Origin: Mycobacteriales bacterium
GTDB lineage: Bacteria > Actinomycetota > Actinomycetes > Mycobacteriales > CADCTP01
Assembly: GCA_035995165.1 (NCBI GenBank)
Contig: DASYKU010000096.1
Span: 1 to 64,000 of the forward strand
Reading direction: 5' to 3'
Length of the DNA: 64,000 nt
The notes beneath the pieces are model-generated. The model saw nothing but the letters and a program-made list of their open reading frames with translations, was not told the origin of the DNA and ran no database searches. The position numbers were made by a program, and so were the translations under genes. Below, in pieces: positions 24,422 to 33,315 of this stretch (position 1 is its first letter; the number at the start of each line of letters is the position of its first letter).

Positions 24422-26407
24422 TCACAGCAGGGCGGAGGGCCTCCAGGGCCGGCCGAGCACGTGCTCGGCGCAGAAGCCGAGGATCGCGTCGTACCAGATC
24501 TCGGCGTTGGCGGGCGACAGGATCCAGTGGTTCTCGGTCGGGAAGTTGAGGAAACGATGCGGCAGCTCGGCCGGGTCGCCCTCCCAGCGGCCGACCAGGT
24601 CCCACCACAGCCGCAGCGCCTCGCTCACCGGCACCCGGTAGTCGCGGTTGCCGTGGATGACCAGCAGCGGTGTACGGATGCGGTCGGCGTTGCGGTGCGG
24701 GGAGTTCTCCGCGTACCAGTCCGGGTGCGCCTCGGGGCGGCCGAACATGGTGTCCCAGTGCTGGGCCACGTCGGCGGTGTCGTTCTTCTGGTCCAGGGCC
24801 CAGGTGCCGGAGTGGGTCACGATCGCGCCGAACCGGTCGGTGTGACCGGCGATCCAGTTCGTCATGTAGCCGCCGAACGAGGCCCCGAGGCAGGCCGTCC
24901 GGGTCTCGTCGATGTCCGGGCGGGCGACCACGGCGTCGAGCAGGCCCTCCAGATCGGCCCAGACCGGGGCGGCCCGGTGCGGCCAGGCCCGGGCGATCCA
25001 GTCCGGGCCGTAGCCGGTGGACAGCGCCGGGTCCGGCATGAGCACGGACCAGCCCTGGGCCACCGCGACCCACGCGTTCCAGCGCCAGCTCCAGGAGTTC
25101 CAGGACGAGAACGGGCCGCCGTGGATCCAGACCATCAGCGGGGTGGGGCCGTCGGCGTCGGCCGGGGTGGCCAGCCAGCCCCGGACGGTGGCGCCGCCGA
25201 CCGCGGCCCGGACCGCCTCGACCCGGCCCGGCAGCGCGGGCATCGGGGCCGGGGTCGGCAGGTCCACCGGCGTCTGGTCCGCGGCCGCGGTGTCGAGCCG
25301 GACGGGAGCCGGGGCGGCGTCGATCGCGGAGCGCAGCGCGTAGACGTACCGGCCGTCGGGCGACGGGCAGAGGCTGCTGAACACGCCGTCGCCCGCCAGC
25401 CGCCGCAGCACCGAGCCGGTGGCCGGGTCGACGGCCACGACCGCGCCGGAGCCGTGCAGGTCGCCGGCGACGTAGAGGATCCGGGAGTCCGGCGCCCAGA
25501 CATACTCGGCCGGGTCGAGGTCGCCGAGCTCGACCGGGACGGCCGACCCGCCCTTGGCCGGCACGATCCGCAGGCCCCACACCGACGGGGTCTCGTACGA
25601 CCCGTCCGTACGGGTGTTCATCGCGACCAGGGAGCCGTCCGGCGCGATCCGGGGGCCGTCGTGCTCCCGGTCCGCGTCCTCGGCCAGCGTGCTGCGCTCG
25701 CCGGTGGCCACGTCGATCAGCACCACGGAGGACCGGAACGCGCCCCGGGGACCGCGGGTGTGCCAGGTCGTCGCGACCGTGACCGCGTCCGCGGTGACCG
25801 ACCAGTCGGCGTTGACCAGCCCGAAGGCGGCGTCCGGGGCGAGGTCGCGCAGCTCGCCCCCGGCGTCCGCGACCAGCAGCCGCGGCGACTCGGCGCCGAG
25901 CTCGTGATCCCAGAAGCGGATCGGCATGCCGGTGTGCAGGATCCCGCTGATCCTGCGGTCCTGGCGGGTCTTGCGCCGCTCGGCGTCGTCGTCCGGGCCC
26001 GACCCGACCAGCCGGCTGCCGGTGACGAGGACGGTGCCGGCCTCGGCCGCGACGACCGGTCCGGACAGGCCGCCGGCCGCCCGGGCCAGCACCCGGGGCT
26101 CGCCGGCCGGCGGCAGCACCCAGAGCGCGGCCTCGTCGGCCTCGCCGTCGGGGACCGGGCGGGCCGAGGTGAACACCAGCGAGCCGTCGGGCCGGAACGC
26201 CGGCGCCGACTCGCCCTTCTCCGACCGGGTCAGGCGAGCCGGGTCGCCGTCGCCCAGGGGGATCTCCCAGAGTGCGGAGACGTACCGGGCGTCCTTGGCG
26301 TCGGGCTGCTGGACGGTGCCGACGAGCCGGACGCCGTCGGGGCTGAGCGTCAGACCGGTCAGGCGCGGCAGGCCAACGAATGCGGCGATATCCCCATAGT
26401 CTGTCAC
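24422..26407 (-). CDS. S9 prolyl-oligopeptidase family serine peptidase
   Basis: A 661-residue peptidase from GTG 26407. Residues ~1-400 form a WD40-like beta-propeller (repeated PDGS and DG motifs such as SPDGVRLVGT, FRPDGSLVFTS). The C-terminal alpha/beta hydrolase carries the nucleophile in CLGASFGGYMTNW, the aspartate in LLVIHGNRDYRVP and the histidine in FPTENHWIL. There is no signal peptide, so it probably works in the cytoplasm as an acylaminoacyl- or dipeptidyl-type peptidase. Transcribed alone. A long inverted repeat at 26421-26491 separates it from the upstream cys operon. Confidence 0.9.
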   Translation of the reverse strand: MTDYGDIAAFVGLPRLTGLTLSPDGVRLVGTVQQPDAKDARYVSALWEIPLGDGDPARLTRSEKGESAPAFRPDGSLVFTSARPVPDGEADEAALWVLPPAGEPRVLARAAGGLSGPVVAAEAGTVLVTGSRLVGSGPDDDAERRKTRQDRRISGILHTGMPIRFWDHELGAESPRLLVADAGGELRDLAPDAAFGLVNADWSVTADAVTVATTWHTRGPRGAFRSSVVLIDVATGERSTLAEDADREHDGPRIAPDGSLVAMNTRTDGSYETPSVWGLRIVPAKGGSAVPVELGDLDPAEYVWAPDSRILYVAGDLHGSGAVVAVDPATGSVLRRLAGDGVFSSLCPSPDGRYVYALRSAIDAAPAPVRLDTAAADQTPVDLPTPAPMPALPGRVEAVRAAVGGATVRGWLATPADADGPTPLMVWIHGGPFSSWNSWSWRWNAWVAVAQGWSVLMPDPALSTGYGPDWIARAWPHRAAPVWADLEGLLDAVVARPDIDETRTACLGASFGGYMTNWIAGHTDRFGAIVTHSGTWALDQKNDTADVAQHWDTMFGRPEAHPDWYAENSPHRNADRIRTPLLVIHGNRDYRVPVSEALRLWWDLVGRWEGDPAELPHRFLNFPTENHWILSPANAEIWYDAILGFCAEHVLGRPWRPSALL

Positions 26408-26420
26408 CCGCCCGACGTTA

Positions 26421-26491
26421 CCGTGGGCCGGCCGGGGCGGGCGGAGCGGCGACCGGGAACGCCGCCCCACCCCACCCCGACCGGCCCACGG
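26421..26491 (-). terminator. Long inverted repeat between cysA and the S9 peptidase
   Basis: CCGTGGGCCGG (26421-26431) pairs perfectly with CCGGCCCACGG (26481-26491). A nested pair, GGGGCGG and CCGCCCC (26434-26440, 26462-26468), lies inside. It is downstream of cysA and 14 bp upstream of the peptidase start, so it most likely ends cys transcription. The rest of the 171-bp gap shows no gene. Confidence 0.4.
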
Positions 26492-26578
26492 CGCTCACCC
26501 CGGCCGCGTCCGGCCGAGGGCGTGGGCACCCGGCGGGAGGGGACCGCCAGGGCGCCCGGAGGATGCCCCGAGCCGGGA

Positions 26579-27574
26579 TCAGGCCGCCGGGACCGGGACC
26601 GGAGCGTGCTCGCCCGCCGGCGCGGCCAGCGTGGACGCGCCCTCCGCCGCGCGCAGCCACACCGTCGAGCCGGCGTTGAGCCGCAGCCCGTCGGCCTGGC
26701 CGCGGGTCAGCTGCACCCAGGGCTTGCTGGTCCCGGCCTCCAGCTCGGCCCGGACCTCGAACCCGATCCGTTGCAGGCGCGTCACCGAAGCCTGGACGGA
26801 ACCGCCGACGGGCTCGCTGAACACCTCGATGTCGTGCGGGCGGACCAGCCGGCCCTCCAGCCGGGTCACCGGCCCGAGGAAGCTCATGACGAAGTCGTTC
26901 GCGGGCTTGTCGTACAGGTCGGTGGGCGAGCCGACCTGCTCGATCCGGCCCTGGTTGATGACCACGAGCCGGTCGGAGACCTCCAGCGCCTCCTCCTGGT
27001 CGTGGGTGACGAACAGGGTCGTCACGTGCATCTCGTCGTGCAGCCGGCGCAGCCAGTCCCGCAGCTCCTTGCGGACCTGCGCGTCCAGCGCCCCGAACGG
27101 CTCGTCCAGCAGCAGCACCTTCGGCTCGGTCGCCAGCGCCCGGGCCAGCGCCATCCGCTGCCGCTGCCCGCCGGACAGCTGCGAGGGCAGCCGGTCGGCG
27201 AACTGCTCCAGGTGCACCAGCTCCAGCAGCTCGTGCACCCGGCGCCGGATCTCGTCCTTCGGCCGCCGCCGGATCTCCAGCCCGAAGGCGACGTTCCGGT
27301 AGACCGAGAGGTGCTTGAACGCCGCGTAGTGCTGGAAGACGAACCCGACGTTGCGCCGCTGAGCCGGCACCCGGGTCGCATCGACCCCGTCGATGTCGAC
27401 CGAGCCGGTGTCCGGCTCCTCCAGCCCGCCGATGATCCGCAGCAGCGTGGACTTGCCGCCGCCGCTCGGGCCCAGCAGGGCGGTCAGCTCGCCCGACGGC
27501 ACCGACACGTCGACGTCGTCGAGGGCGACGAAGTCGCCGAACCGCTTGGTGATGGCGCGCGCTTCGATACCCAT
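26579..27574 (-). CDS. cysA: Sulfate/thiosulfate ABC importer ATPase
   Basis: A 331-residue ABC ATPase with Walker [14 protein letters not shown]-loop VFQHYAAF, signature [15 protein letters not shown], Walker [13 protein letters not shown] and the switch histidine in [11 protein letters not shown]-terminal regulatory segment of about 90 residues includes RPHDIEVF, as in CysA/MalK-type subunits. It is the last gene of the four-gene operon; its ATG shares one base with the cysW stop (TGATG). Specificity for sulfate follows from the permeases and binding protein upstream. Confidence 0.93.
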   Translation of the reverse strand: MGIEARAITKRFGDFVALDDVDVSVPSGELTALLGPSGGGKSTLLRIIGGLEEPDTGSVDIDGVDATRVPAQRRNVGFVFQHYAAFKHLSVYRNVAFGLEIRRRPKDEIRRRVHELLELVHLEQFADRLPSQLSGGQRQRMALARALATEPKVLLLDEPFGALDAQVRKELRDWLRRLHDEMHVTTLFVTHDQEEALEVSDRLVVINQGRIEQVGSPTDLYDKPANDFVMSFLGPVTRLEGRLVRPHDIEVFSEPVGGSVQASVTRLQRIGFEVRAELEAGTSKPWVQLTRGQADGLRLNAGSTVWLRAAEGASTLAAPAGEHAPVPVPAA

Positions 27575-28398
27575 CAGCTCTTCTTCTCCCTGGGACGGAG
27601 CAACGAGATGCCCACGATGCAGACCACGGCGAACAGCACGAGCACCAGCGCCACCTGGTACGACCCGGGTTCTCCCTGCTCGGCCAGGTCCGCGACCCGC
27701 AGCGTGCCGGTCTGGGTCTGGCCGATGACGTCGCCGGACACGACCCGGACCGCGCCGAACTCACCGATGGCGCGGGCCAGGCTGAGCACCACGCCGTACG
27801 CGAGGGCCCAGCGGACGGTCGGCAGTGTGATCCGGACGAACCGCTGCCAGCCGTTGGCGCCGAGGGACCGGGCCGCGATCTCCTGGTCCAGCCCCTCCTC
27901 CTCCAGCACCGGCACCAGCTCCCGCACCACCAGCGGCAGCGAGACGAAGCAGGTGGCCAGCACCATGCCGGGCAGGGCGAAGATGATCTGCAGCCCGGCG
28001 TCGGACAACGTCGGCCCGAACCAGCCCTGGGTCGGCCCGTAGACCAGCACCAGCGCCAGCCCGACCACGATCGGCGAGACCGAGACCGGGATGTCGAGCA
28101 GGATGTTGAACAGCCGCCGGCCCGGGAACCGGTAGCGGGCCAGCAGCAGCGCCACCCCGATGCCGAAGACGGTGTTGATCACGACTGCGATGAGCGCGAT
28201 CTCGGCGGTGAGCCTGAACGCGTGCACCGCGTCCGGCGTGCTGATCGCCTCCCAGAACGTCGAGGCGCCCTGCTCGAACGTCCGCGCGAAGATCAGCGCC
28301 AGCGGCACCGCGACCAGGATGCCCACGTAGAGCACGGCGACCGTACGCAGCCCCGCCCGGGTGCTGGGGCGCTGCTTGGTCGCCACGGTGCTAGCCAC
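27574..28398 (-). CDS. cysW: Sulfate ABC importer permease
   Basis: A 274-residue inner-membrane permease from GTG 28398, overlapping the cysT stop by 8 bp. Six hydrophobic helices are seen, and the ATPase-coupling EAA loop lies around [40 protein letters not shown] is the CysW signature. It pairs with CysT to form the channel. A later GTG at 28386 is an alternative start. The C-terminus is short and basic (RPREKKS). Confidence 0.92.
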   Translation of the reverse strand: MASTVATKQRPSTRAGLRTVAVLYVGILVAVPLALIFARTFEQGASTFWEAISTPDAVHAFRLTAEIALIAVVINTVFGIGVALLLARYRFPGRRLFNILLDIPVSVSPIVVGLALVLVYGPTQGWFGPTLSDAGLQIIFALPGMVLATCFVSLPLVVRELVPVLEEEGLDQEIAARSLGANGWQRFVRITLPTVRWALAYGVVLSLARAIGEFGAVRVVSGDVIGQTQTGTLRVADLAEQGEPGSYQVALVLVLFAVVCIVGISLLRPREKKS

Positions 28399-29263
28399 GG
28401 CGGGCCGCCCAGCGCTGCAGCAGGTCCAGCCCGCCGATGACGAGGATCGCGACCACCAGCAGCACGGTCGCGGTGGCGGCGGCGTCGGCCAGCTCACCGT
28501 CCTGGATCGCGTTGTACGCGAAGACCGACGAGGTCTGGGTCTTGTTCAGCTGGCCGCCGATGAGCACGACCGAGCCGTACTCGCCCATGGCCCGGGCGAA
28601 GGCCAGCGCGGTGCCGGCCGCGATCGCCGGCAGGATCGTCGGCAGCACGATCCGGCGGAACGTGGTCAGCGGGCTGGCCCCGAGGGAGGCGGCCGCCTCC
28701 TCGACGTCGGTCTCCATCGCCATCAGCACCGGCTGTACGGTCCGGACCACGAACGGCAGCGTGACGAACAGCAGCGCGATGACGATCCCGGCCCGCTTGC
28801 CGTAGAGCACGATGCCGACCGGGGAGTCGGTGCCGTAGAGGGTGTTCATCACCAGGCCGGCCACGATCGTCGGCAGCGCGAACGGCACGTCGATGATGTT
28901 CTCGACCAGCCGCTTGCCCGGGAAGTCGTCCCGGACCAGCACCCAGGCGATCAGCGTGCCCATCACCGCGTTGATCGCGCAGACCAGCAGCGAGCTGCCG
29001 ACGGTGAAGCGCAGCGCGCCGGCCGCCTGCTTCCCGGTGATCGAGTCCCAGAAGCCGCTCCAGCCGGCGTCGGTGGACTTCAGCACGACCGCGGCCAGCG
29101 GCAGCAGCACCAGCAGGCTCATCCAGAGCACCGCCGAGCCCAGCCCGACCCCCGTCAGCGGGGTGAACCGGAACGTCGAGCCGGCCTCCTCCGCGCGCCG
29201 CCGCCGGCCGCTGCCACCGCGCGGGGCGGCGGCGACCGGGGCGGTCAGGTCGGTGGTGGTCAC
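28391..29263 (-). CDS. cysT: Sulfate ABC importer permease
   Basis: A 290-residue permease with an Arg/Ala-rich cytoplasmic start and six membrane helices. The coupling loop is EEAAASLGASPLTTFRRIVLP, and GEYGSVVLIGGQLNKTQTSS is the CysT signature region. Its GTG start overlaps the binding-protein stop (GTGA at 29263-29260), which implies coupled translation. It acts with CysW, CysA and the lipoprotein below in sulfate or thiosulfate import. Confidence 0.92.
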   Translation of the reverse strand: MTTTDLTAPVAAAPRGGSGRRRRAEEAGSTFRFTPLTGVGLGSAVLWMSLLVLLPLAAVVLKSTDAGWSGFWDSITGKQAAGALRFTVGSSLLVCAINAVMGTLIAWVLVRDDFPGKRLVENIIDVPFALPTIVAGLVMNTLYGTDSPVGIVLYGKRAGIVIALLFVTLPFVVRTVQPVLMAMETDVEEAAASLGASPLTTFRRIVLPTILPAIAAGTALAFARAMGEYGSVVLIGGQLNKTQTSSVFAYNAIQDGELADAAATATVLLVVAILVIGGLDLLQRWAARRG

Positions 29264-30291
29264 CCGACGCTGCTCGCGATCTTCGTCACGATGCCGTCTT
29301 CCTTGTCGAAGTACTTCTTGTTGACCGTGGTCCAGCCCCCGAGGTCGGCGATCGTGGTCAGCTTGGCCACGGCCGGGTACGGGTTGGACGGGTCGTTGGC
29401 GCCCTCGACGGTGCCGGGGTCGACGCCCTGCAGCGCGGGCCGGAAACCCTTGCTGGCGAAGATCTTCTGGCCGGCGTCGCTCTCGGCGTAGGCCAGGAAG
29501 TCCTTCCCGGCCTGGGACGCGTTCGAGGTCACCGCGGCCGGGGTCTCGATGAGGAACGACTCCGCGGGCACGATGTAGTCGAACTTGTCGCCCTTCTGCT
29601 TCCCGCCGATCGCCTCCGACTCGTAGGAGATCAGGACGTCACCGGTGCCGTTGAGGAACGTCGAGGTGGCCAGCGAGCCGCTGCTCGGCTTGCTCACGAT
29701 GTTCTTGTAGTACGAGGTCAGGTACGCATTGGCCTGGTCCTCGGTGCCGCCGTCCTTCAGGACGTGGGTGTAGGCGGCGAGGATGTTCCACTTCGCCGAC
29801 CCCGAGGACGCCGGGTCCGGGGTGACGATCTGCACGCCCGGCTTGATCAGGTCGTCCCAGCCCTTGATGCCCTTGGGGTTGCCGGGCCGGGTCACGATGA
29901 CGACCACGGAGTCGGAGACGATCCCCTTGGTCGGGCCGGTGTTCCAGCCCTCGGCGACCTTGCCCGGCACCAGCTTCGTCAGGTCCGAGCCGACCGAGAA
30001 GTTCACCACGTCGGCCTTCTGGCCGTTGGTGACCGCGGTGGCCTGGGTGCCGCTGGCCCCGTACGAGGAGTTGACCTTGACCCCCGAGCCCTGGCTGGTC
30101 TTGGCGAACGCGGTGGCCAGCGCGTCGTACGCCGGCTTCGGCACCGAGTAGGCGACGAGGTTGACCGACTTGCTCTCGCTGCTGCCGCCGCCGGACGAGC
30201 TCGACCCGCAGGCGCTCAGGCCGAGGCCGGCAGCGGTCGTCAGGGCCAGCAACGCGACCGTACGGCCGCGACGCGAACGGATAGTGATCAT
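29260..30291 (-). CDS. cysP: Sulfate-binding lipoprotein of the cys importer
   Basis: A 343-residue substrate-binding protein. The signal peptide ends in the lipobox LSAC, with lipidated Cys at about residue 28, followed by a Ser/Gly spacer. The mature part reads VNLVAYSVPKPAYDALATAF, SYGASGTQATAV and VVNFSVGSDL. TPDPASSGSAKWNILAAY later is the anion-binding signature of CysP/Sbp proteins. It is first in the operon, from ATG 30291, with AGGGGG 7 nt upstream. Lipid anchoring fits a Gram-positive cell. Confidence 0.92.
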   Translation of the reverse strand: MITIRSRRGRTVALLALTTAAGLGLSACGSSSSGGGSSESKSVNLVAYSVPKPAYDALATAFAKTSQGSGVKVNSSYGASGTQATAVTNGQKADVVNFSVGSDLTKLVPGKVAEGWNTGPTKGIVSDSVVVIVTRPGNPKGIKGWDDLIKPGVQIVTPDPASSGSAKWNILAAYTHVLKDGGTEDQANAYLTSYYKNIVSKPSSGSLATSTFLNGTGDVLISYESEAIGGKQKGDKFDYIVPAESFLIETPAAVTSNASQAGKDFLAYAESDAGQKIFASKGFRPALQGVDPGTVEGANDPSNPYPAVAKLTTIADLGGWTTVNKKYFDKEDGIVTKIASSVG

Positions 30292-30304
30292 GAATGAGCC
30301 CCCT

Positions 30305-30317
30305 GGCCATGATGGCC
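30305..30317 (-). promoter_or_regulatory. Inverted repeat in the leader of the sulfate operon
   Basis: GGCCATGATGGCC (6-bp arms) lies 14 bp upstream of the cysP start, next to the ribosome site. Further upstream the minus strand shows TTGTCT and TAGACG with 16-bp spacing as a weak promoter candidate. The role is open; it could be an operator or a translation-control hairpin. Confidence 0.35.
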
Positions 30318-30419
30318 GTCTATGCCGATCGATTCACTAGACAATAGGCACGGCTGCGAAACGTCGTCCACCGAATCGGATGTTTGCTACCCGGCTGCAA
30401 CCTGTGACGCGCGCCCCGT

Positions 30420-32159
30420 TCAGGCCTTGCGGCGCGCGCCCAGGAACAGATCGACCAGCTCAGTGGTGGTGGTCGCGTCCTGCGCGGTCTTGTCCTCGCG
30501 CCACCGGCCGGTGAAGCGGGGGAAGCGCATCGCGAGCCCGGCGTCCTGCTTCAGCACGCCCCAGCCGGCCGTGTGGTTGGGCGAGAGGGTCAGCTCGGCG
30601 CTGAGGATCTCCACCACCAGCGCCGGTTCGAACCAGACGTCGGCCGGCTGCCGGGCGTCGACCACGGCCGGCTTGTGCTCACTGCGGTAGGGCGCCAGCC
30701 GCTCCGGCAGCGCCGCCAGCTCGGCGTCGGAGAAGCCGGTGCCGCACTTGCCGACCGTGCGGTAGACGTCCGCCTCGGCGTCGTACGCGGCCAGCAGCAG
30801 CGCCCCGTAGACGCCGCGCCGCCGCCCCCGGCCGGCGAAGGCCCCGACGATGGCGAGGTCGACGGTGTCGGAGAGCTCGGAGCGGTAGTCCCGCTTGAGC
30901 TTGATCCAGGTCCAGCCGCGGGCCCCGGCCCGGTAGCCGGCGTCCGGGCTGACCGACTTGCACATCAACCCCTCGCAGCCGTCGGCGATCGCCTGCTCGA
31001 AGGCGGCGTCCAGCGCCGCCGGCGTGCTCACCTCGATCGCGGTGGTCAGGTGCAGCCGGTCGGACAGGGTGACCGCCGCGGCCAGCCGCTGCCGGCGCTG
31101 CCGGTACGGCAGCCGGGTCAGGTCCTCGCCGTCGGCGTAGAGCAGGTCGAAGCAGAACAGGCTGACCGGCGCGTCCCGGACCGCCTCGGAGATGCCGTGC
31201 TTGCGGCGGCGGAACATGACCTCCTGGAACGGGTGCATTTCGGCCGCGGCCGGGTCGTACGCGACCGCCTCGCCCTCGAGGATCGCCTCCCTCGGCCCGA
31301 TCCCGGCCGCCAGCGCCTCGACCAGGTCGGGGAACTGGTTGCCGATGCGTTCCAGCCCGCGGGTGAACAGCTCGACGTGCCCGTCGGCGGTGCGGTGGGC
31401 CTGGATCCGGATCCCGTCGTACTTGTACTCGGCCGCGCACTCGCCGCCGAGCTTGGCCAGGATCTCCTCGGCGTCGGAGAGCCGCTGGGCCAGCATCACC
31501 CGGACCGGGTTGCCCGGCCGGACCTTCATCTCCTCGACCGCCGCCATCCCGCCGCGGACCAGGGTCTCGGCGACCAGGCCCAGGTCGCAGCAGATGTTGT
31601 AGGCCCGCTCCAGCACCGGTTTGTCGGTCTTGCCGCCGGCGTGCACCCGGACCAGCGCGTCCAGGATCGTCGGCGTGCCGATGCCCAGCCGCAGGTTGCC
31701 GGTGACCAGCCGCAGCAGGTAACGCGCCTCCAGCGGGGTGGCCCGGCCGAGCATCCCGGCCAGCAGGTCGAGCTTGCGGCCCTGCGAACCGGCGCCCTCG
31801 GCCGCGGCGATCTCGTGCAGGGTGCCGACCACCTCGGCCACCCCGAGGCTCGCCGTCCGCTCGGGCAGCAGCTGCTGGGCCGCCTCGCCGAGGTCGCCGG
31901 TCTCCCGGACGGCCGTGCTGACCGCGGCCGGTTCGACCCCGGCGGCGGTGGCGACCGCGCGGACCGCGAGCTTCTCGGCCAGCCCGAGGTCGACGCCGGC
32001 GAACTGCGGCGCGATCATCCCCTGGCACAGATAGCAGATCCGGGCCAGCAGGTCCTCCGGCGTCACCTCGATCAGTCCGGACAGCCGGTCGATCAACGCG
32101 AGCCGGCCGGTGGCCGCCTCCAGATCCCGGTACGTCTCGGCGACGATCTCGTACTGCAC
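30420..32159 (-). CDS. ligB: ATP-dependent DNA ligase
   Basis: A 579-residue three-domain ligase of the archaeal Lig1/actinobacterial LigB type. The helical DNA-binding domain spans ~1-200 (LLAGMLGRATPLEARYLLRLVTGNLRLGIG). In the nucleotidyltransferase domain the adenylated lysine is K246 in EYKYDGIRIQ, with motifs ILEGEAVA, FCFDLLYADGED, CEGLMCKS and WIKLKRDY. The OB-fold is near 420-560. I use GTG 32159, with GGGGAGG 7 nt upstream. It works beside the essential NAD-dependent LigA, probably in repair. It is monocistronic, with no Ku or primase gene next to it. Confidence 0.92.
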   Translation of the reverse strand: MQYEIVAETYRDLEAATGRLALIDRLSGLIEVTPEDLLARICYLCQGMIAPQFAGVDLGLAEKLAVRAVATAAGVEPAAVSTAVRETGDLGEAAQQLLPERTASLGVAEVVGTLHEIAAAEGAGSQGRKLDLLAGMLGRATPLEARYLLRLVTGNLRLGIGTPTILDALVRVHAGGKTDKPVLERAYNICCDLGLVAETLVRGGMAAVEEMKVRPGNPVRVMLAQRLSDAEEILAKLGGECAAEYKYDGIRIQAHRTADGHVELFTRGLERIGNQFPDLVEALAAGIGPREAILEGEAVAYDPAAAEMHPFQEVMFRRRKHGISEAVRDAPVSLFCFDLLYADGEDLTRLPYRQRRQRLAAAVTLSDRLHLTTAIEVSTPAALDAAFEQAIADGCEGLMCKSVSPDAGYRAGARGWTWIKLKRDYRSELSDTVDLAIVGAFAGRGRRRGVYGALLLAAYDAEADVYRTVGKCGTGFSDAELAALPERLAPYRSEHKPAVVDARQPADVWFEPALVVEILSAELTLSPNHTAGWGVLKQDAGLAMRFPRFTGRWREDKTAQDATTTTELVDLFLGARRKA

Positions 32160-32226
32160 CCGCACCCCTCCCCTGCCTCCGGGGATCATGATGCCGCCTG
32201 CGGCCCCGGATCAGCGCACCCGATGG

Positions 32227-32244
32227 CCAAGTGTCGACGCTTGG
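32227..32244. promoter_or_regulatory. 18-bp palindrome, copy 1, upstream of the catabolic island
   Basis: CCAAGTGTCGACGCTTGG lies within a longer perfect inverted repeat, 32222-32249 (GATGGCCAAG / CTTGGCCATC). It differs from copy 2 at two of 18 positions. It lies between the divergent ligase and ABC-transporter genes. Confidence 0.6.
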
Positions 32245-32401
32245 CCATCACCTGACGCAGCGTCGCGATGGCGCCCGATCGGAGTGGACGGATAGCAGCA
32301 GGCGTAGACCTCTCGGTAACTGTGGACACTCCGCGTCATCGAAACATTCTCAATCCCCGCCCGTCACGCTCTGGACACCTGGCCGGGAAGCCTGCTTGAC
32401 T

Positions 32402-32419
32402 CCAAGTGTCGACAGTTGG
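32402..32419. promoter_or_regulatory. 18-bp palindrome, copy 2, at the ABC-transporter promoter
   Basis: CCAAGTGTCGACAGTTGG directly follows TTGACT (32396-32401), a possible -35 element, so a protein bound here would cover the core promoter. An extra GTCGAC half-element follows at 32420-32425. The distance to copy 1 is 175 bp, suitable for looping. Confidence 0.6.
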
Positions 32420-32463
32420 TCGACGCGAGCTGCATCCGCCCCGACATCCGGGAGGCAGGAACG

Positions 32464-33315
32464 ATGGCAGCAGGAGTGCCCAAGCTCCGCGTACGGGACC
32501 TGAGGATCGGCCACCGGTCGGGTCGTCGCGGCACGTTCTCACTCGCGGTCGATGGTCTGACCTTCGACGTCGCGGCGAACGAGTTCGTCGCGGTGGTCGG
32601 ACCGAGCGGCTGCGGCAAGACGACCATGCTCTCCGCGATCGCCGGCCTGCTGCCGGTCGAGTCGGGCGAGCTCAGCCTGGACGGGAAGCAGATCAGCGGC
32701 CCGGGCCGGGAACGGTCGCTGGTCTTCCAGCAGGCGTCGCTGTTCCCCTGGCGCACCGTCGTCGGCAACATCGAGTTCGGCCTGCGGGCGCACGGCCGGA
32801 TCGACGCGGCCGGCCACCGCCGGGTCGAGGAGCTGGTCGAGCTGGTGGGCCTGGGCGGCTACGGCGACCGCTACCCGCGGGAGCTCTCCGGCGGCATGAG
32901 CCAGCGGGTCAACCTGGCCCGGGCGCTGGCCACCGACCCGGAGCTGCTGCTGCTGGACGAGCCGTTCGCGGCCCTGGACGCGCAGACCCGCGAGGTCATG
33001 CAGGCGGAGCTGGTCCGGGTCTGGCAGGCCGACGGCGTCGAGGGCGGCAAGACGGCCGTGTTCATCACCCACGACGTGCCCGAGGCGGTGTTCCTGGCCG
33101 ACCGGGTCGTGGTGCTCTCGGCCGGTCCGGCCCACGTGCTGGAGATCGTGCCGGTCGACCTGCCCCGGCCGCGCAGCCCGCAGGTGAAGCGGTCGGCCGA
33201 GTTCCTCGCGCTCAGCGACTACGTCACCGACCTGGTCATGCACCAGTCCCAGCCCGCCCGGAACGCCCGAACGGAGGCCCGGTCCGATGACGACCACGCA
33301 CGTCTCGCCGGCTAG
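32464..33315 (+). CDS. ABC transporter ATPase, nitrate/sulfonate/taurine type
   Basis: A 283-residue ATPase (SsuB/TauB class) with Walker A GPSGCGKTTMLSAIAG, Q-loop LVFQQASLFPWRTV, signature LSGGMSQRVNLARAL, Walker B LLLLDEPFAALDAQT and switch histidine ITHDVPEAVFLADRVVVLS. The QQxxLFPW form is typical of this importer class, which takes up sulfonates, aromatic acids or thiamine precursors. It is the first gene of the catabolic island. The start is ATG 32464 with GGAGG upstream, and it overlaps the permease start by 29 bp. Confidence 0.9.
   Translation: MAAGVPKLRVRDLRIGHRSGRRGTFSLAVDGLTFDVAANEFVAVVGPSGCGKTTMLSAIAGLLPVESGELSLDGKQISGPGRERSLVFQQASLFPWRTVVGNIEFGLRAHGRIDAAGHRRVEELVELVGLGGYGDRYPRELSGGMSQRVNLARALATDPELLLLDEPFAALDAQTREVMQAELVRVWQADGVEGGKTAVFITHDVPEAVFLADRVVVLSAGPAHVLEIVPVDLPRPRSPQVKRSAEFLALSDYVTDLVMHQSQPARNARTEARSDDDHARLAG

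Noticed and set aside
23972-28042. Open frame of about 1360 codons on the plus strand
   Set aside because: Runs antisense through pit, the S9 peptidase and the cys genes, all of which have clear catalytic or transport motifs; the shadow peptide has none.
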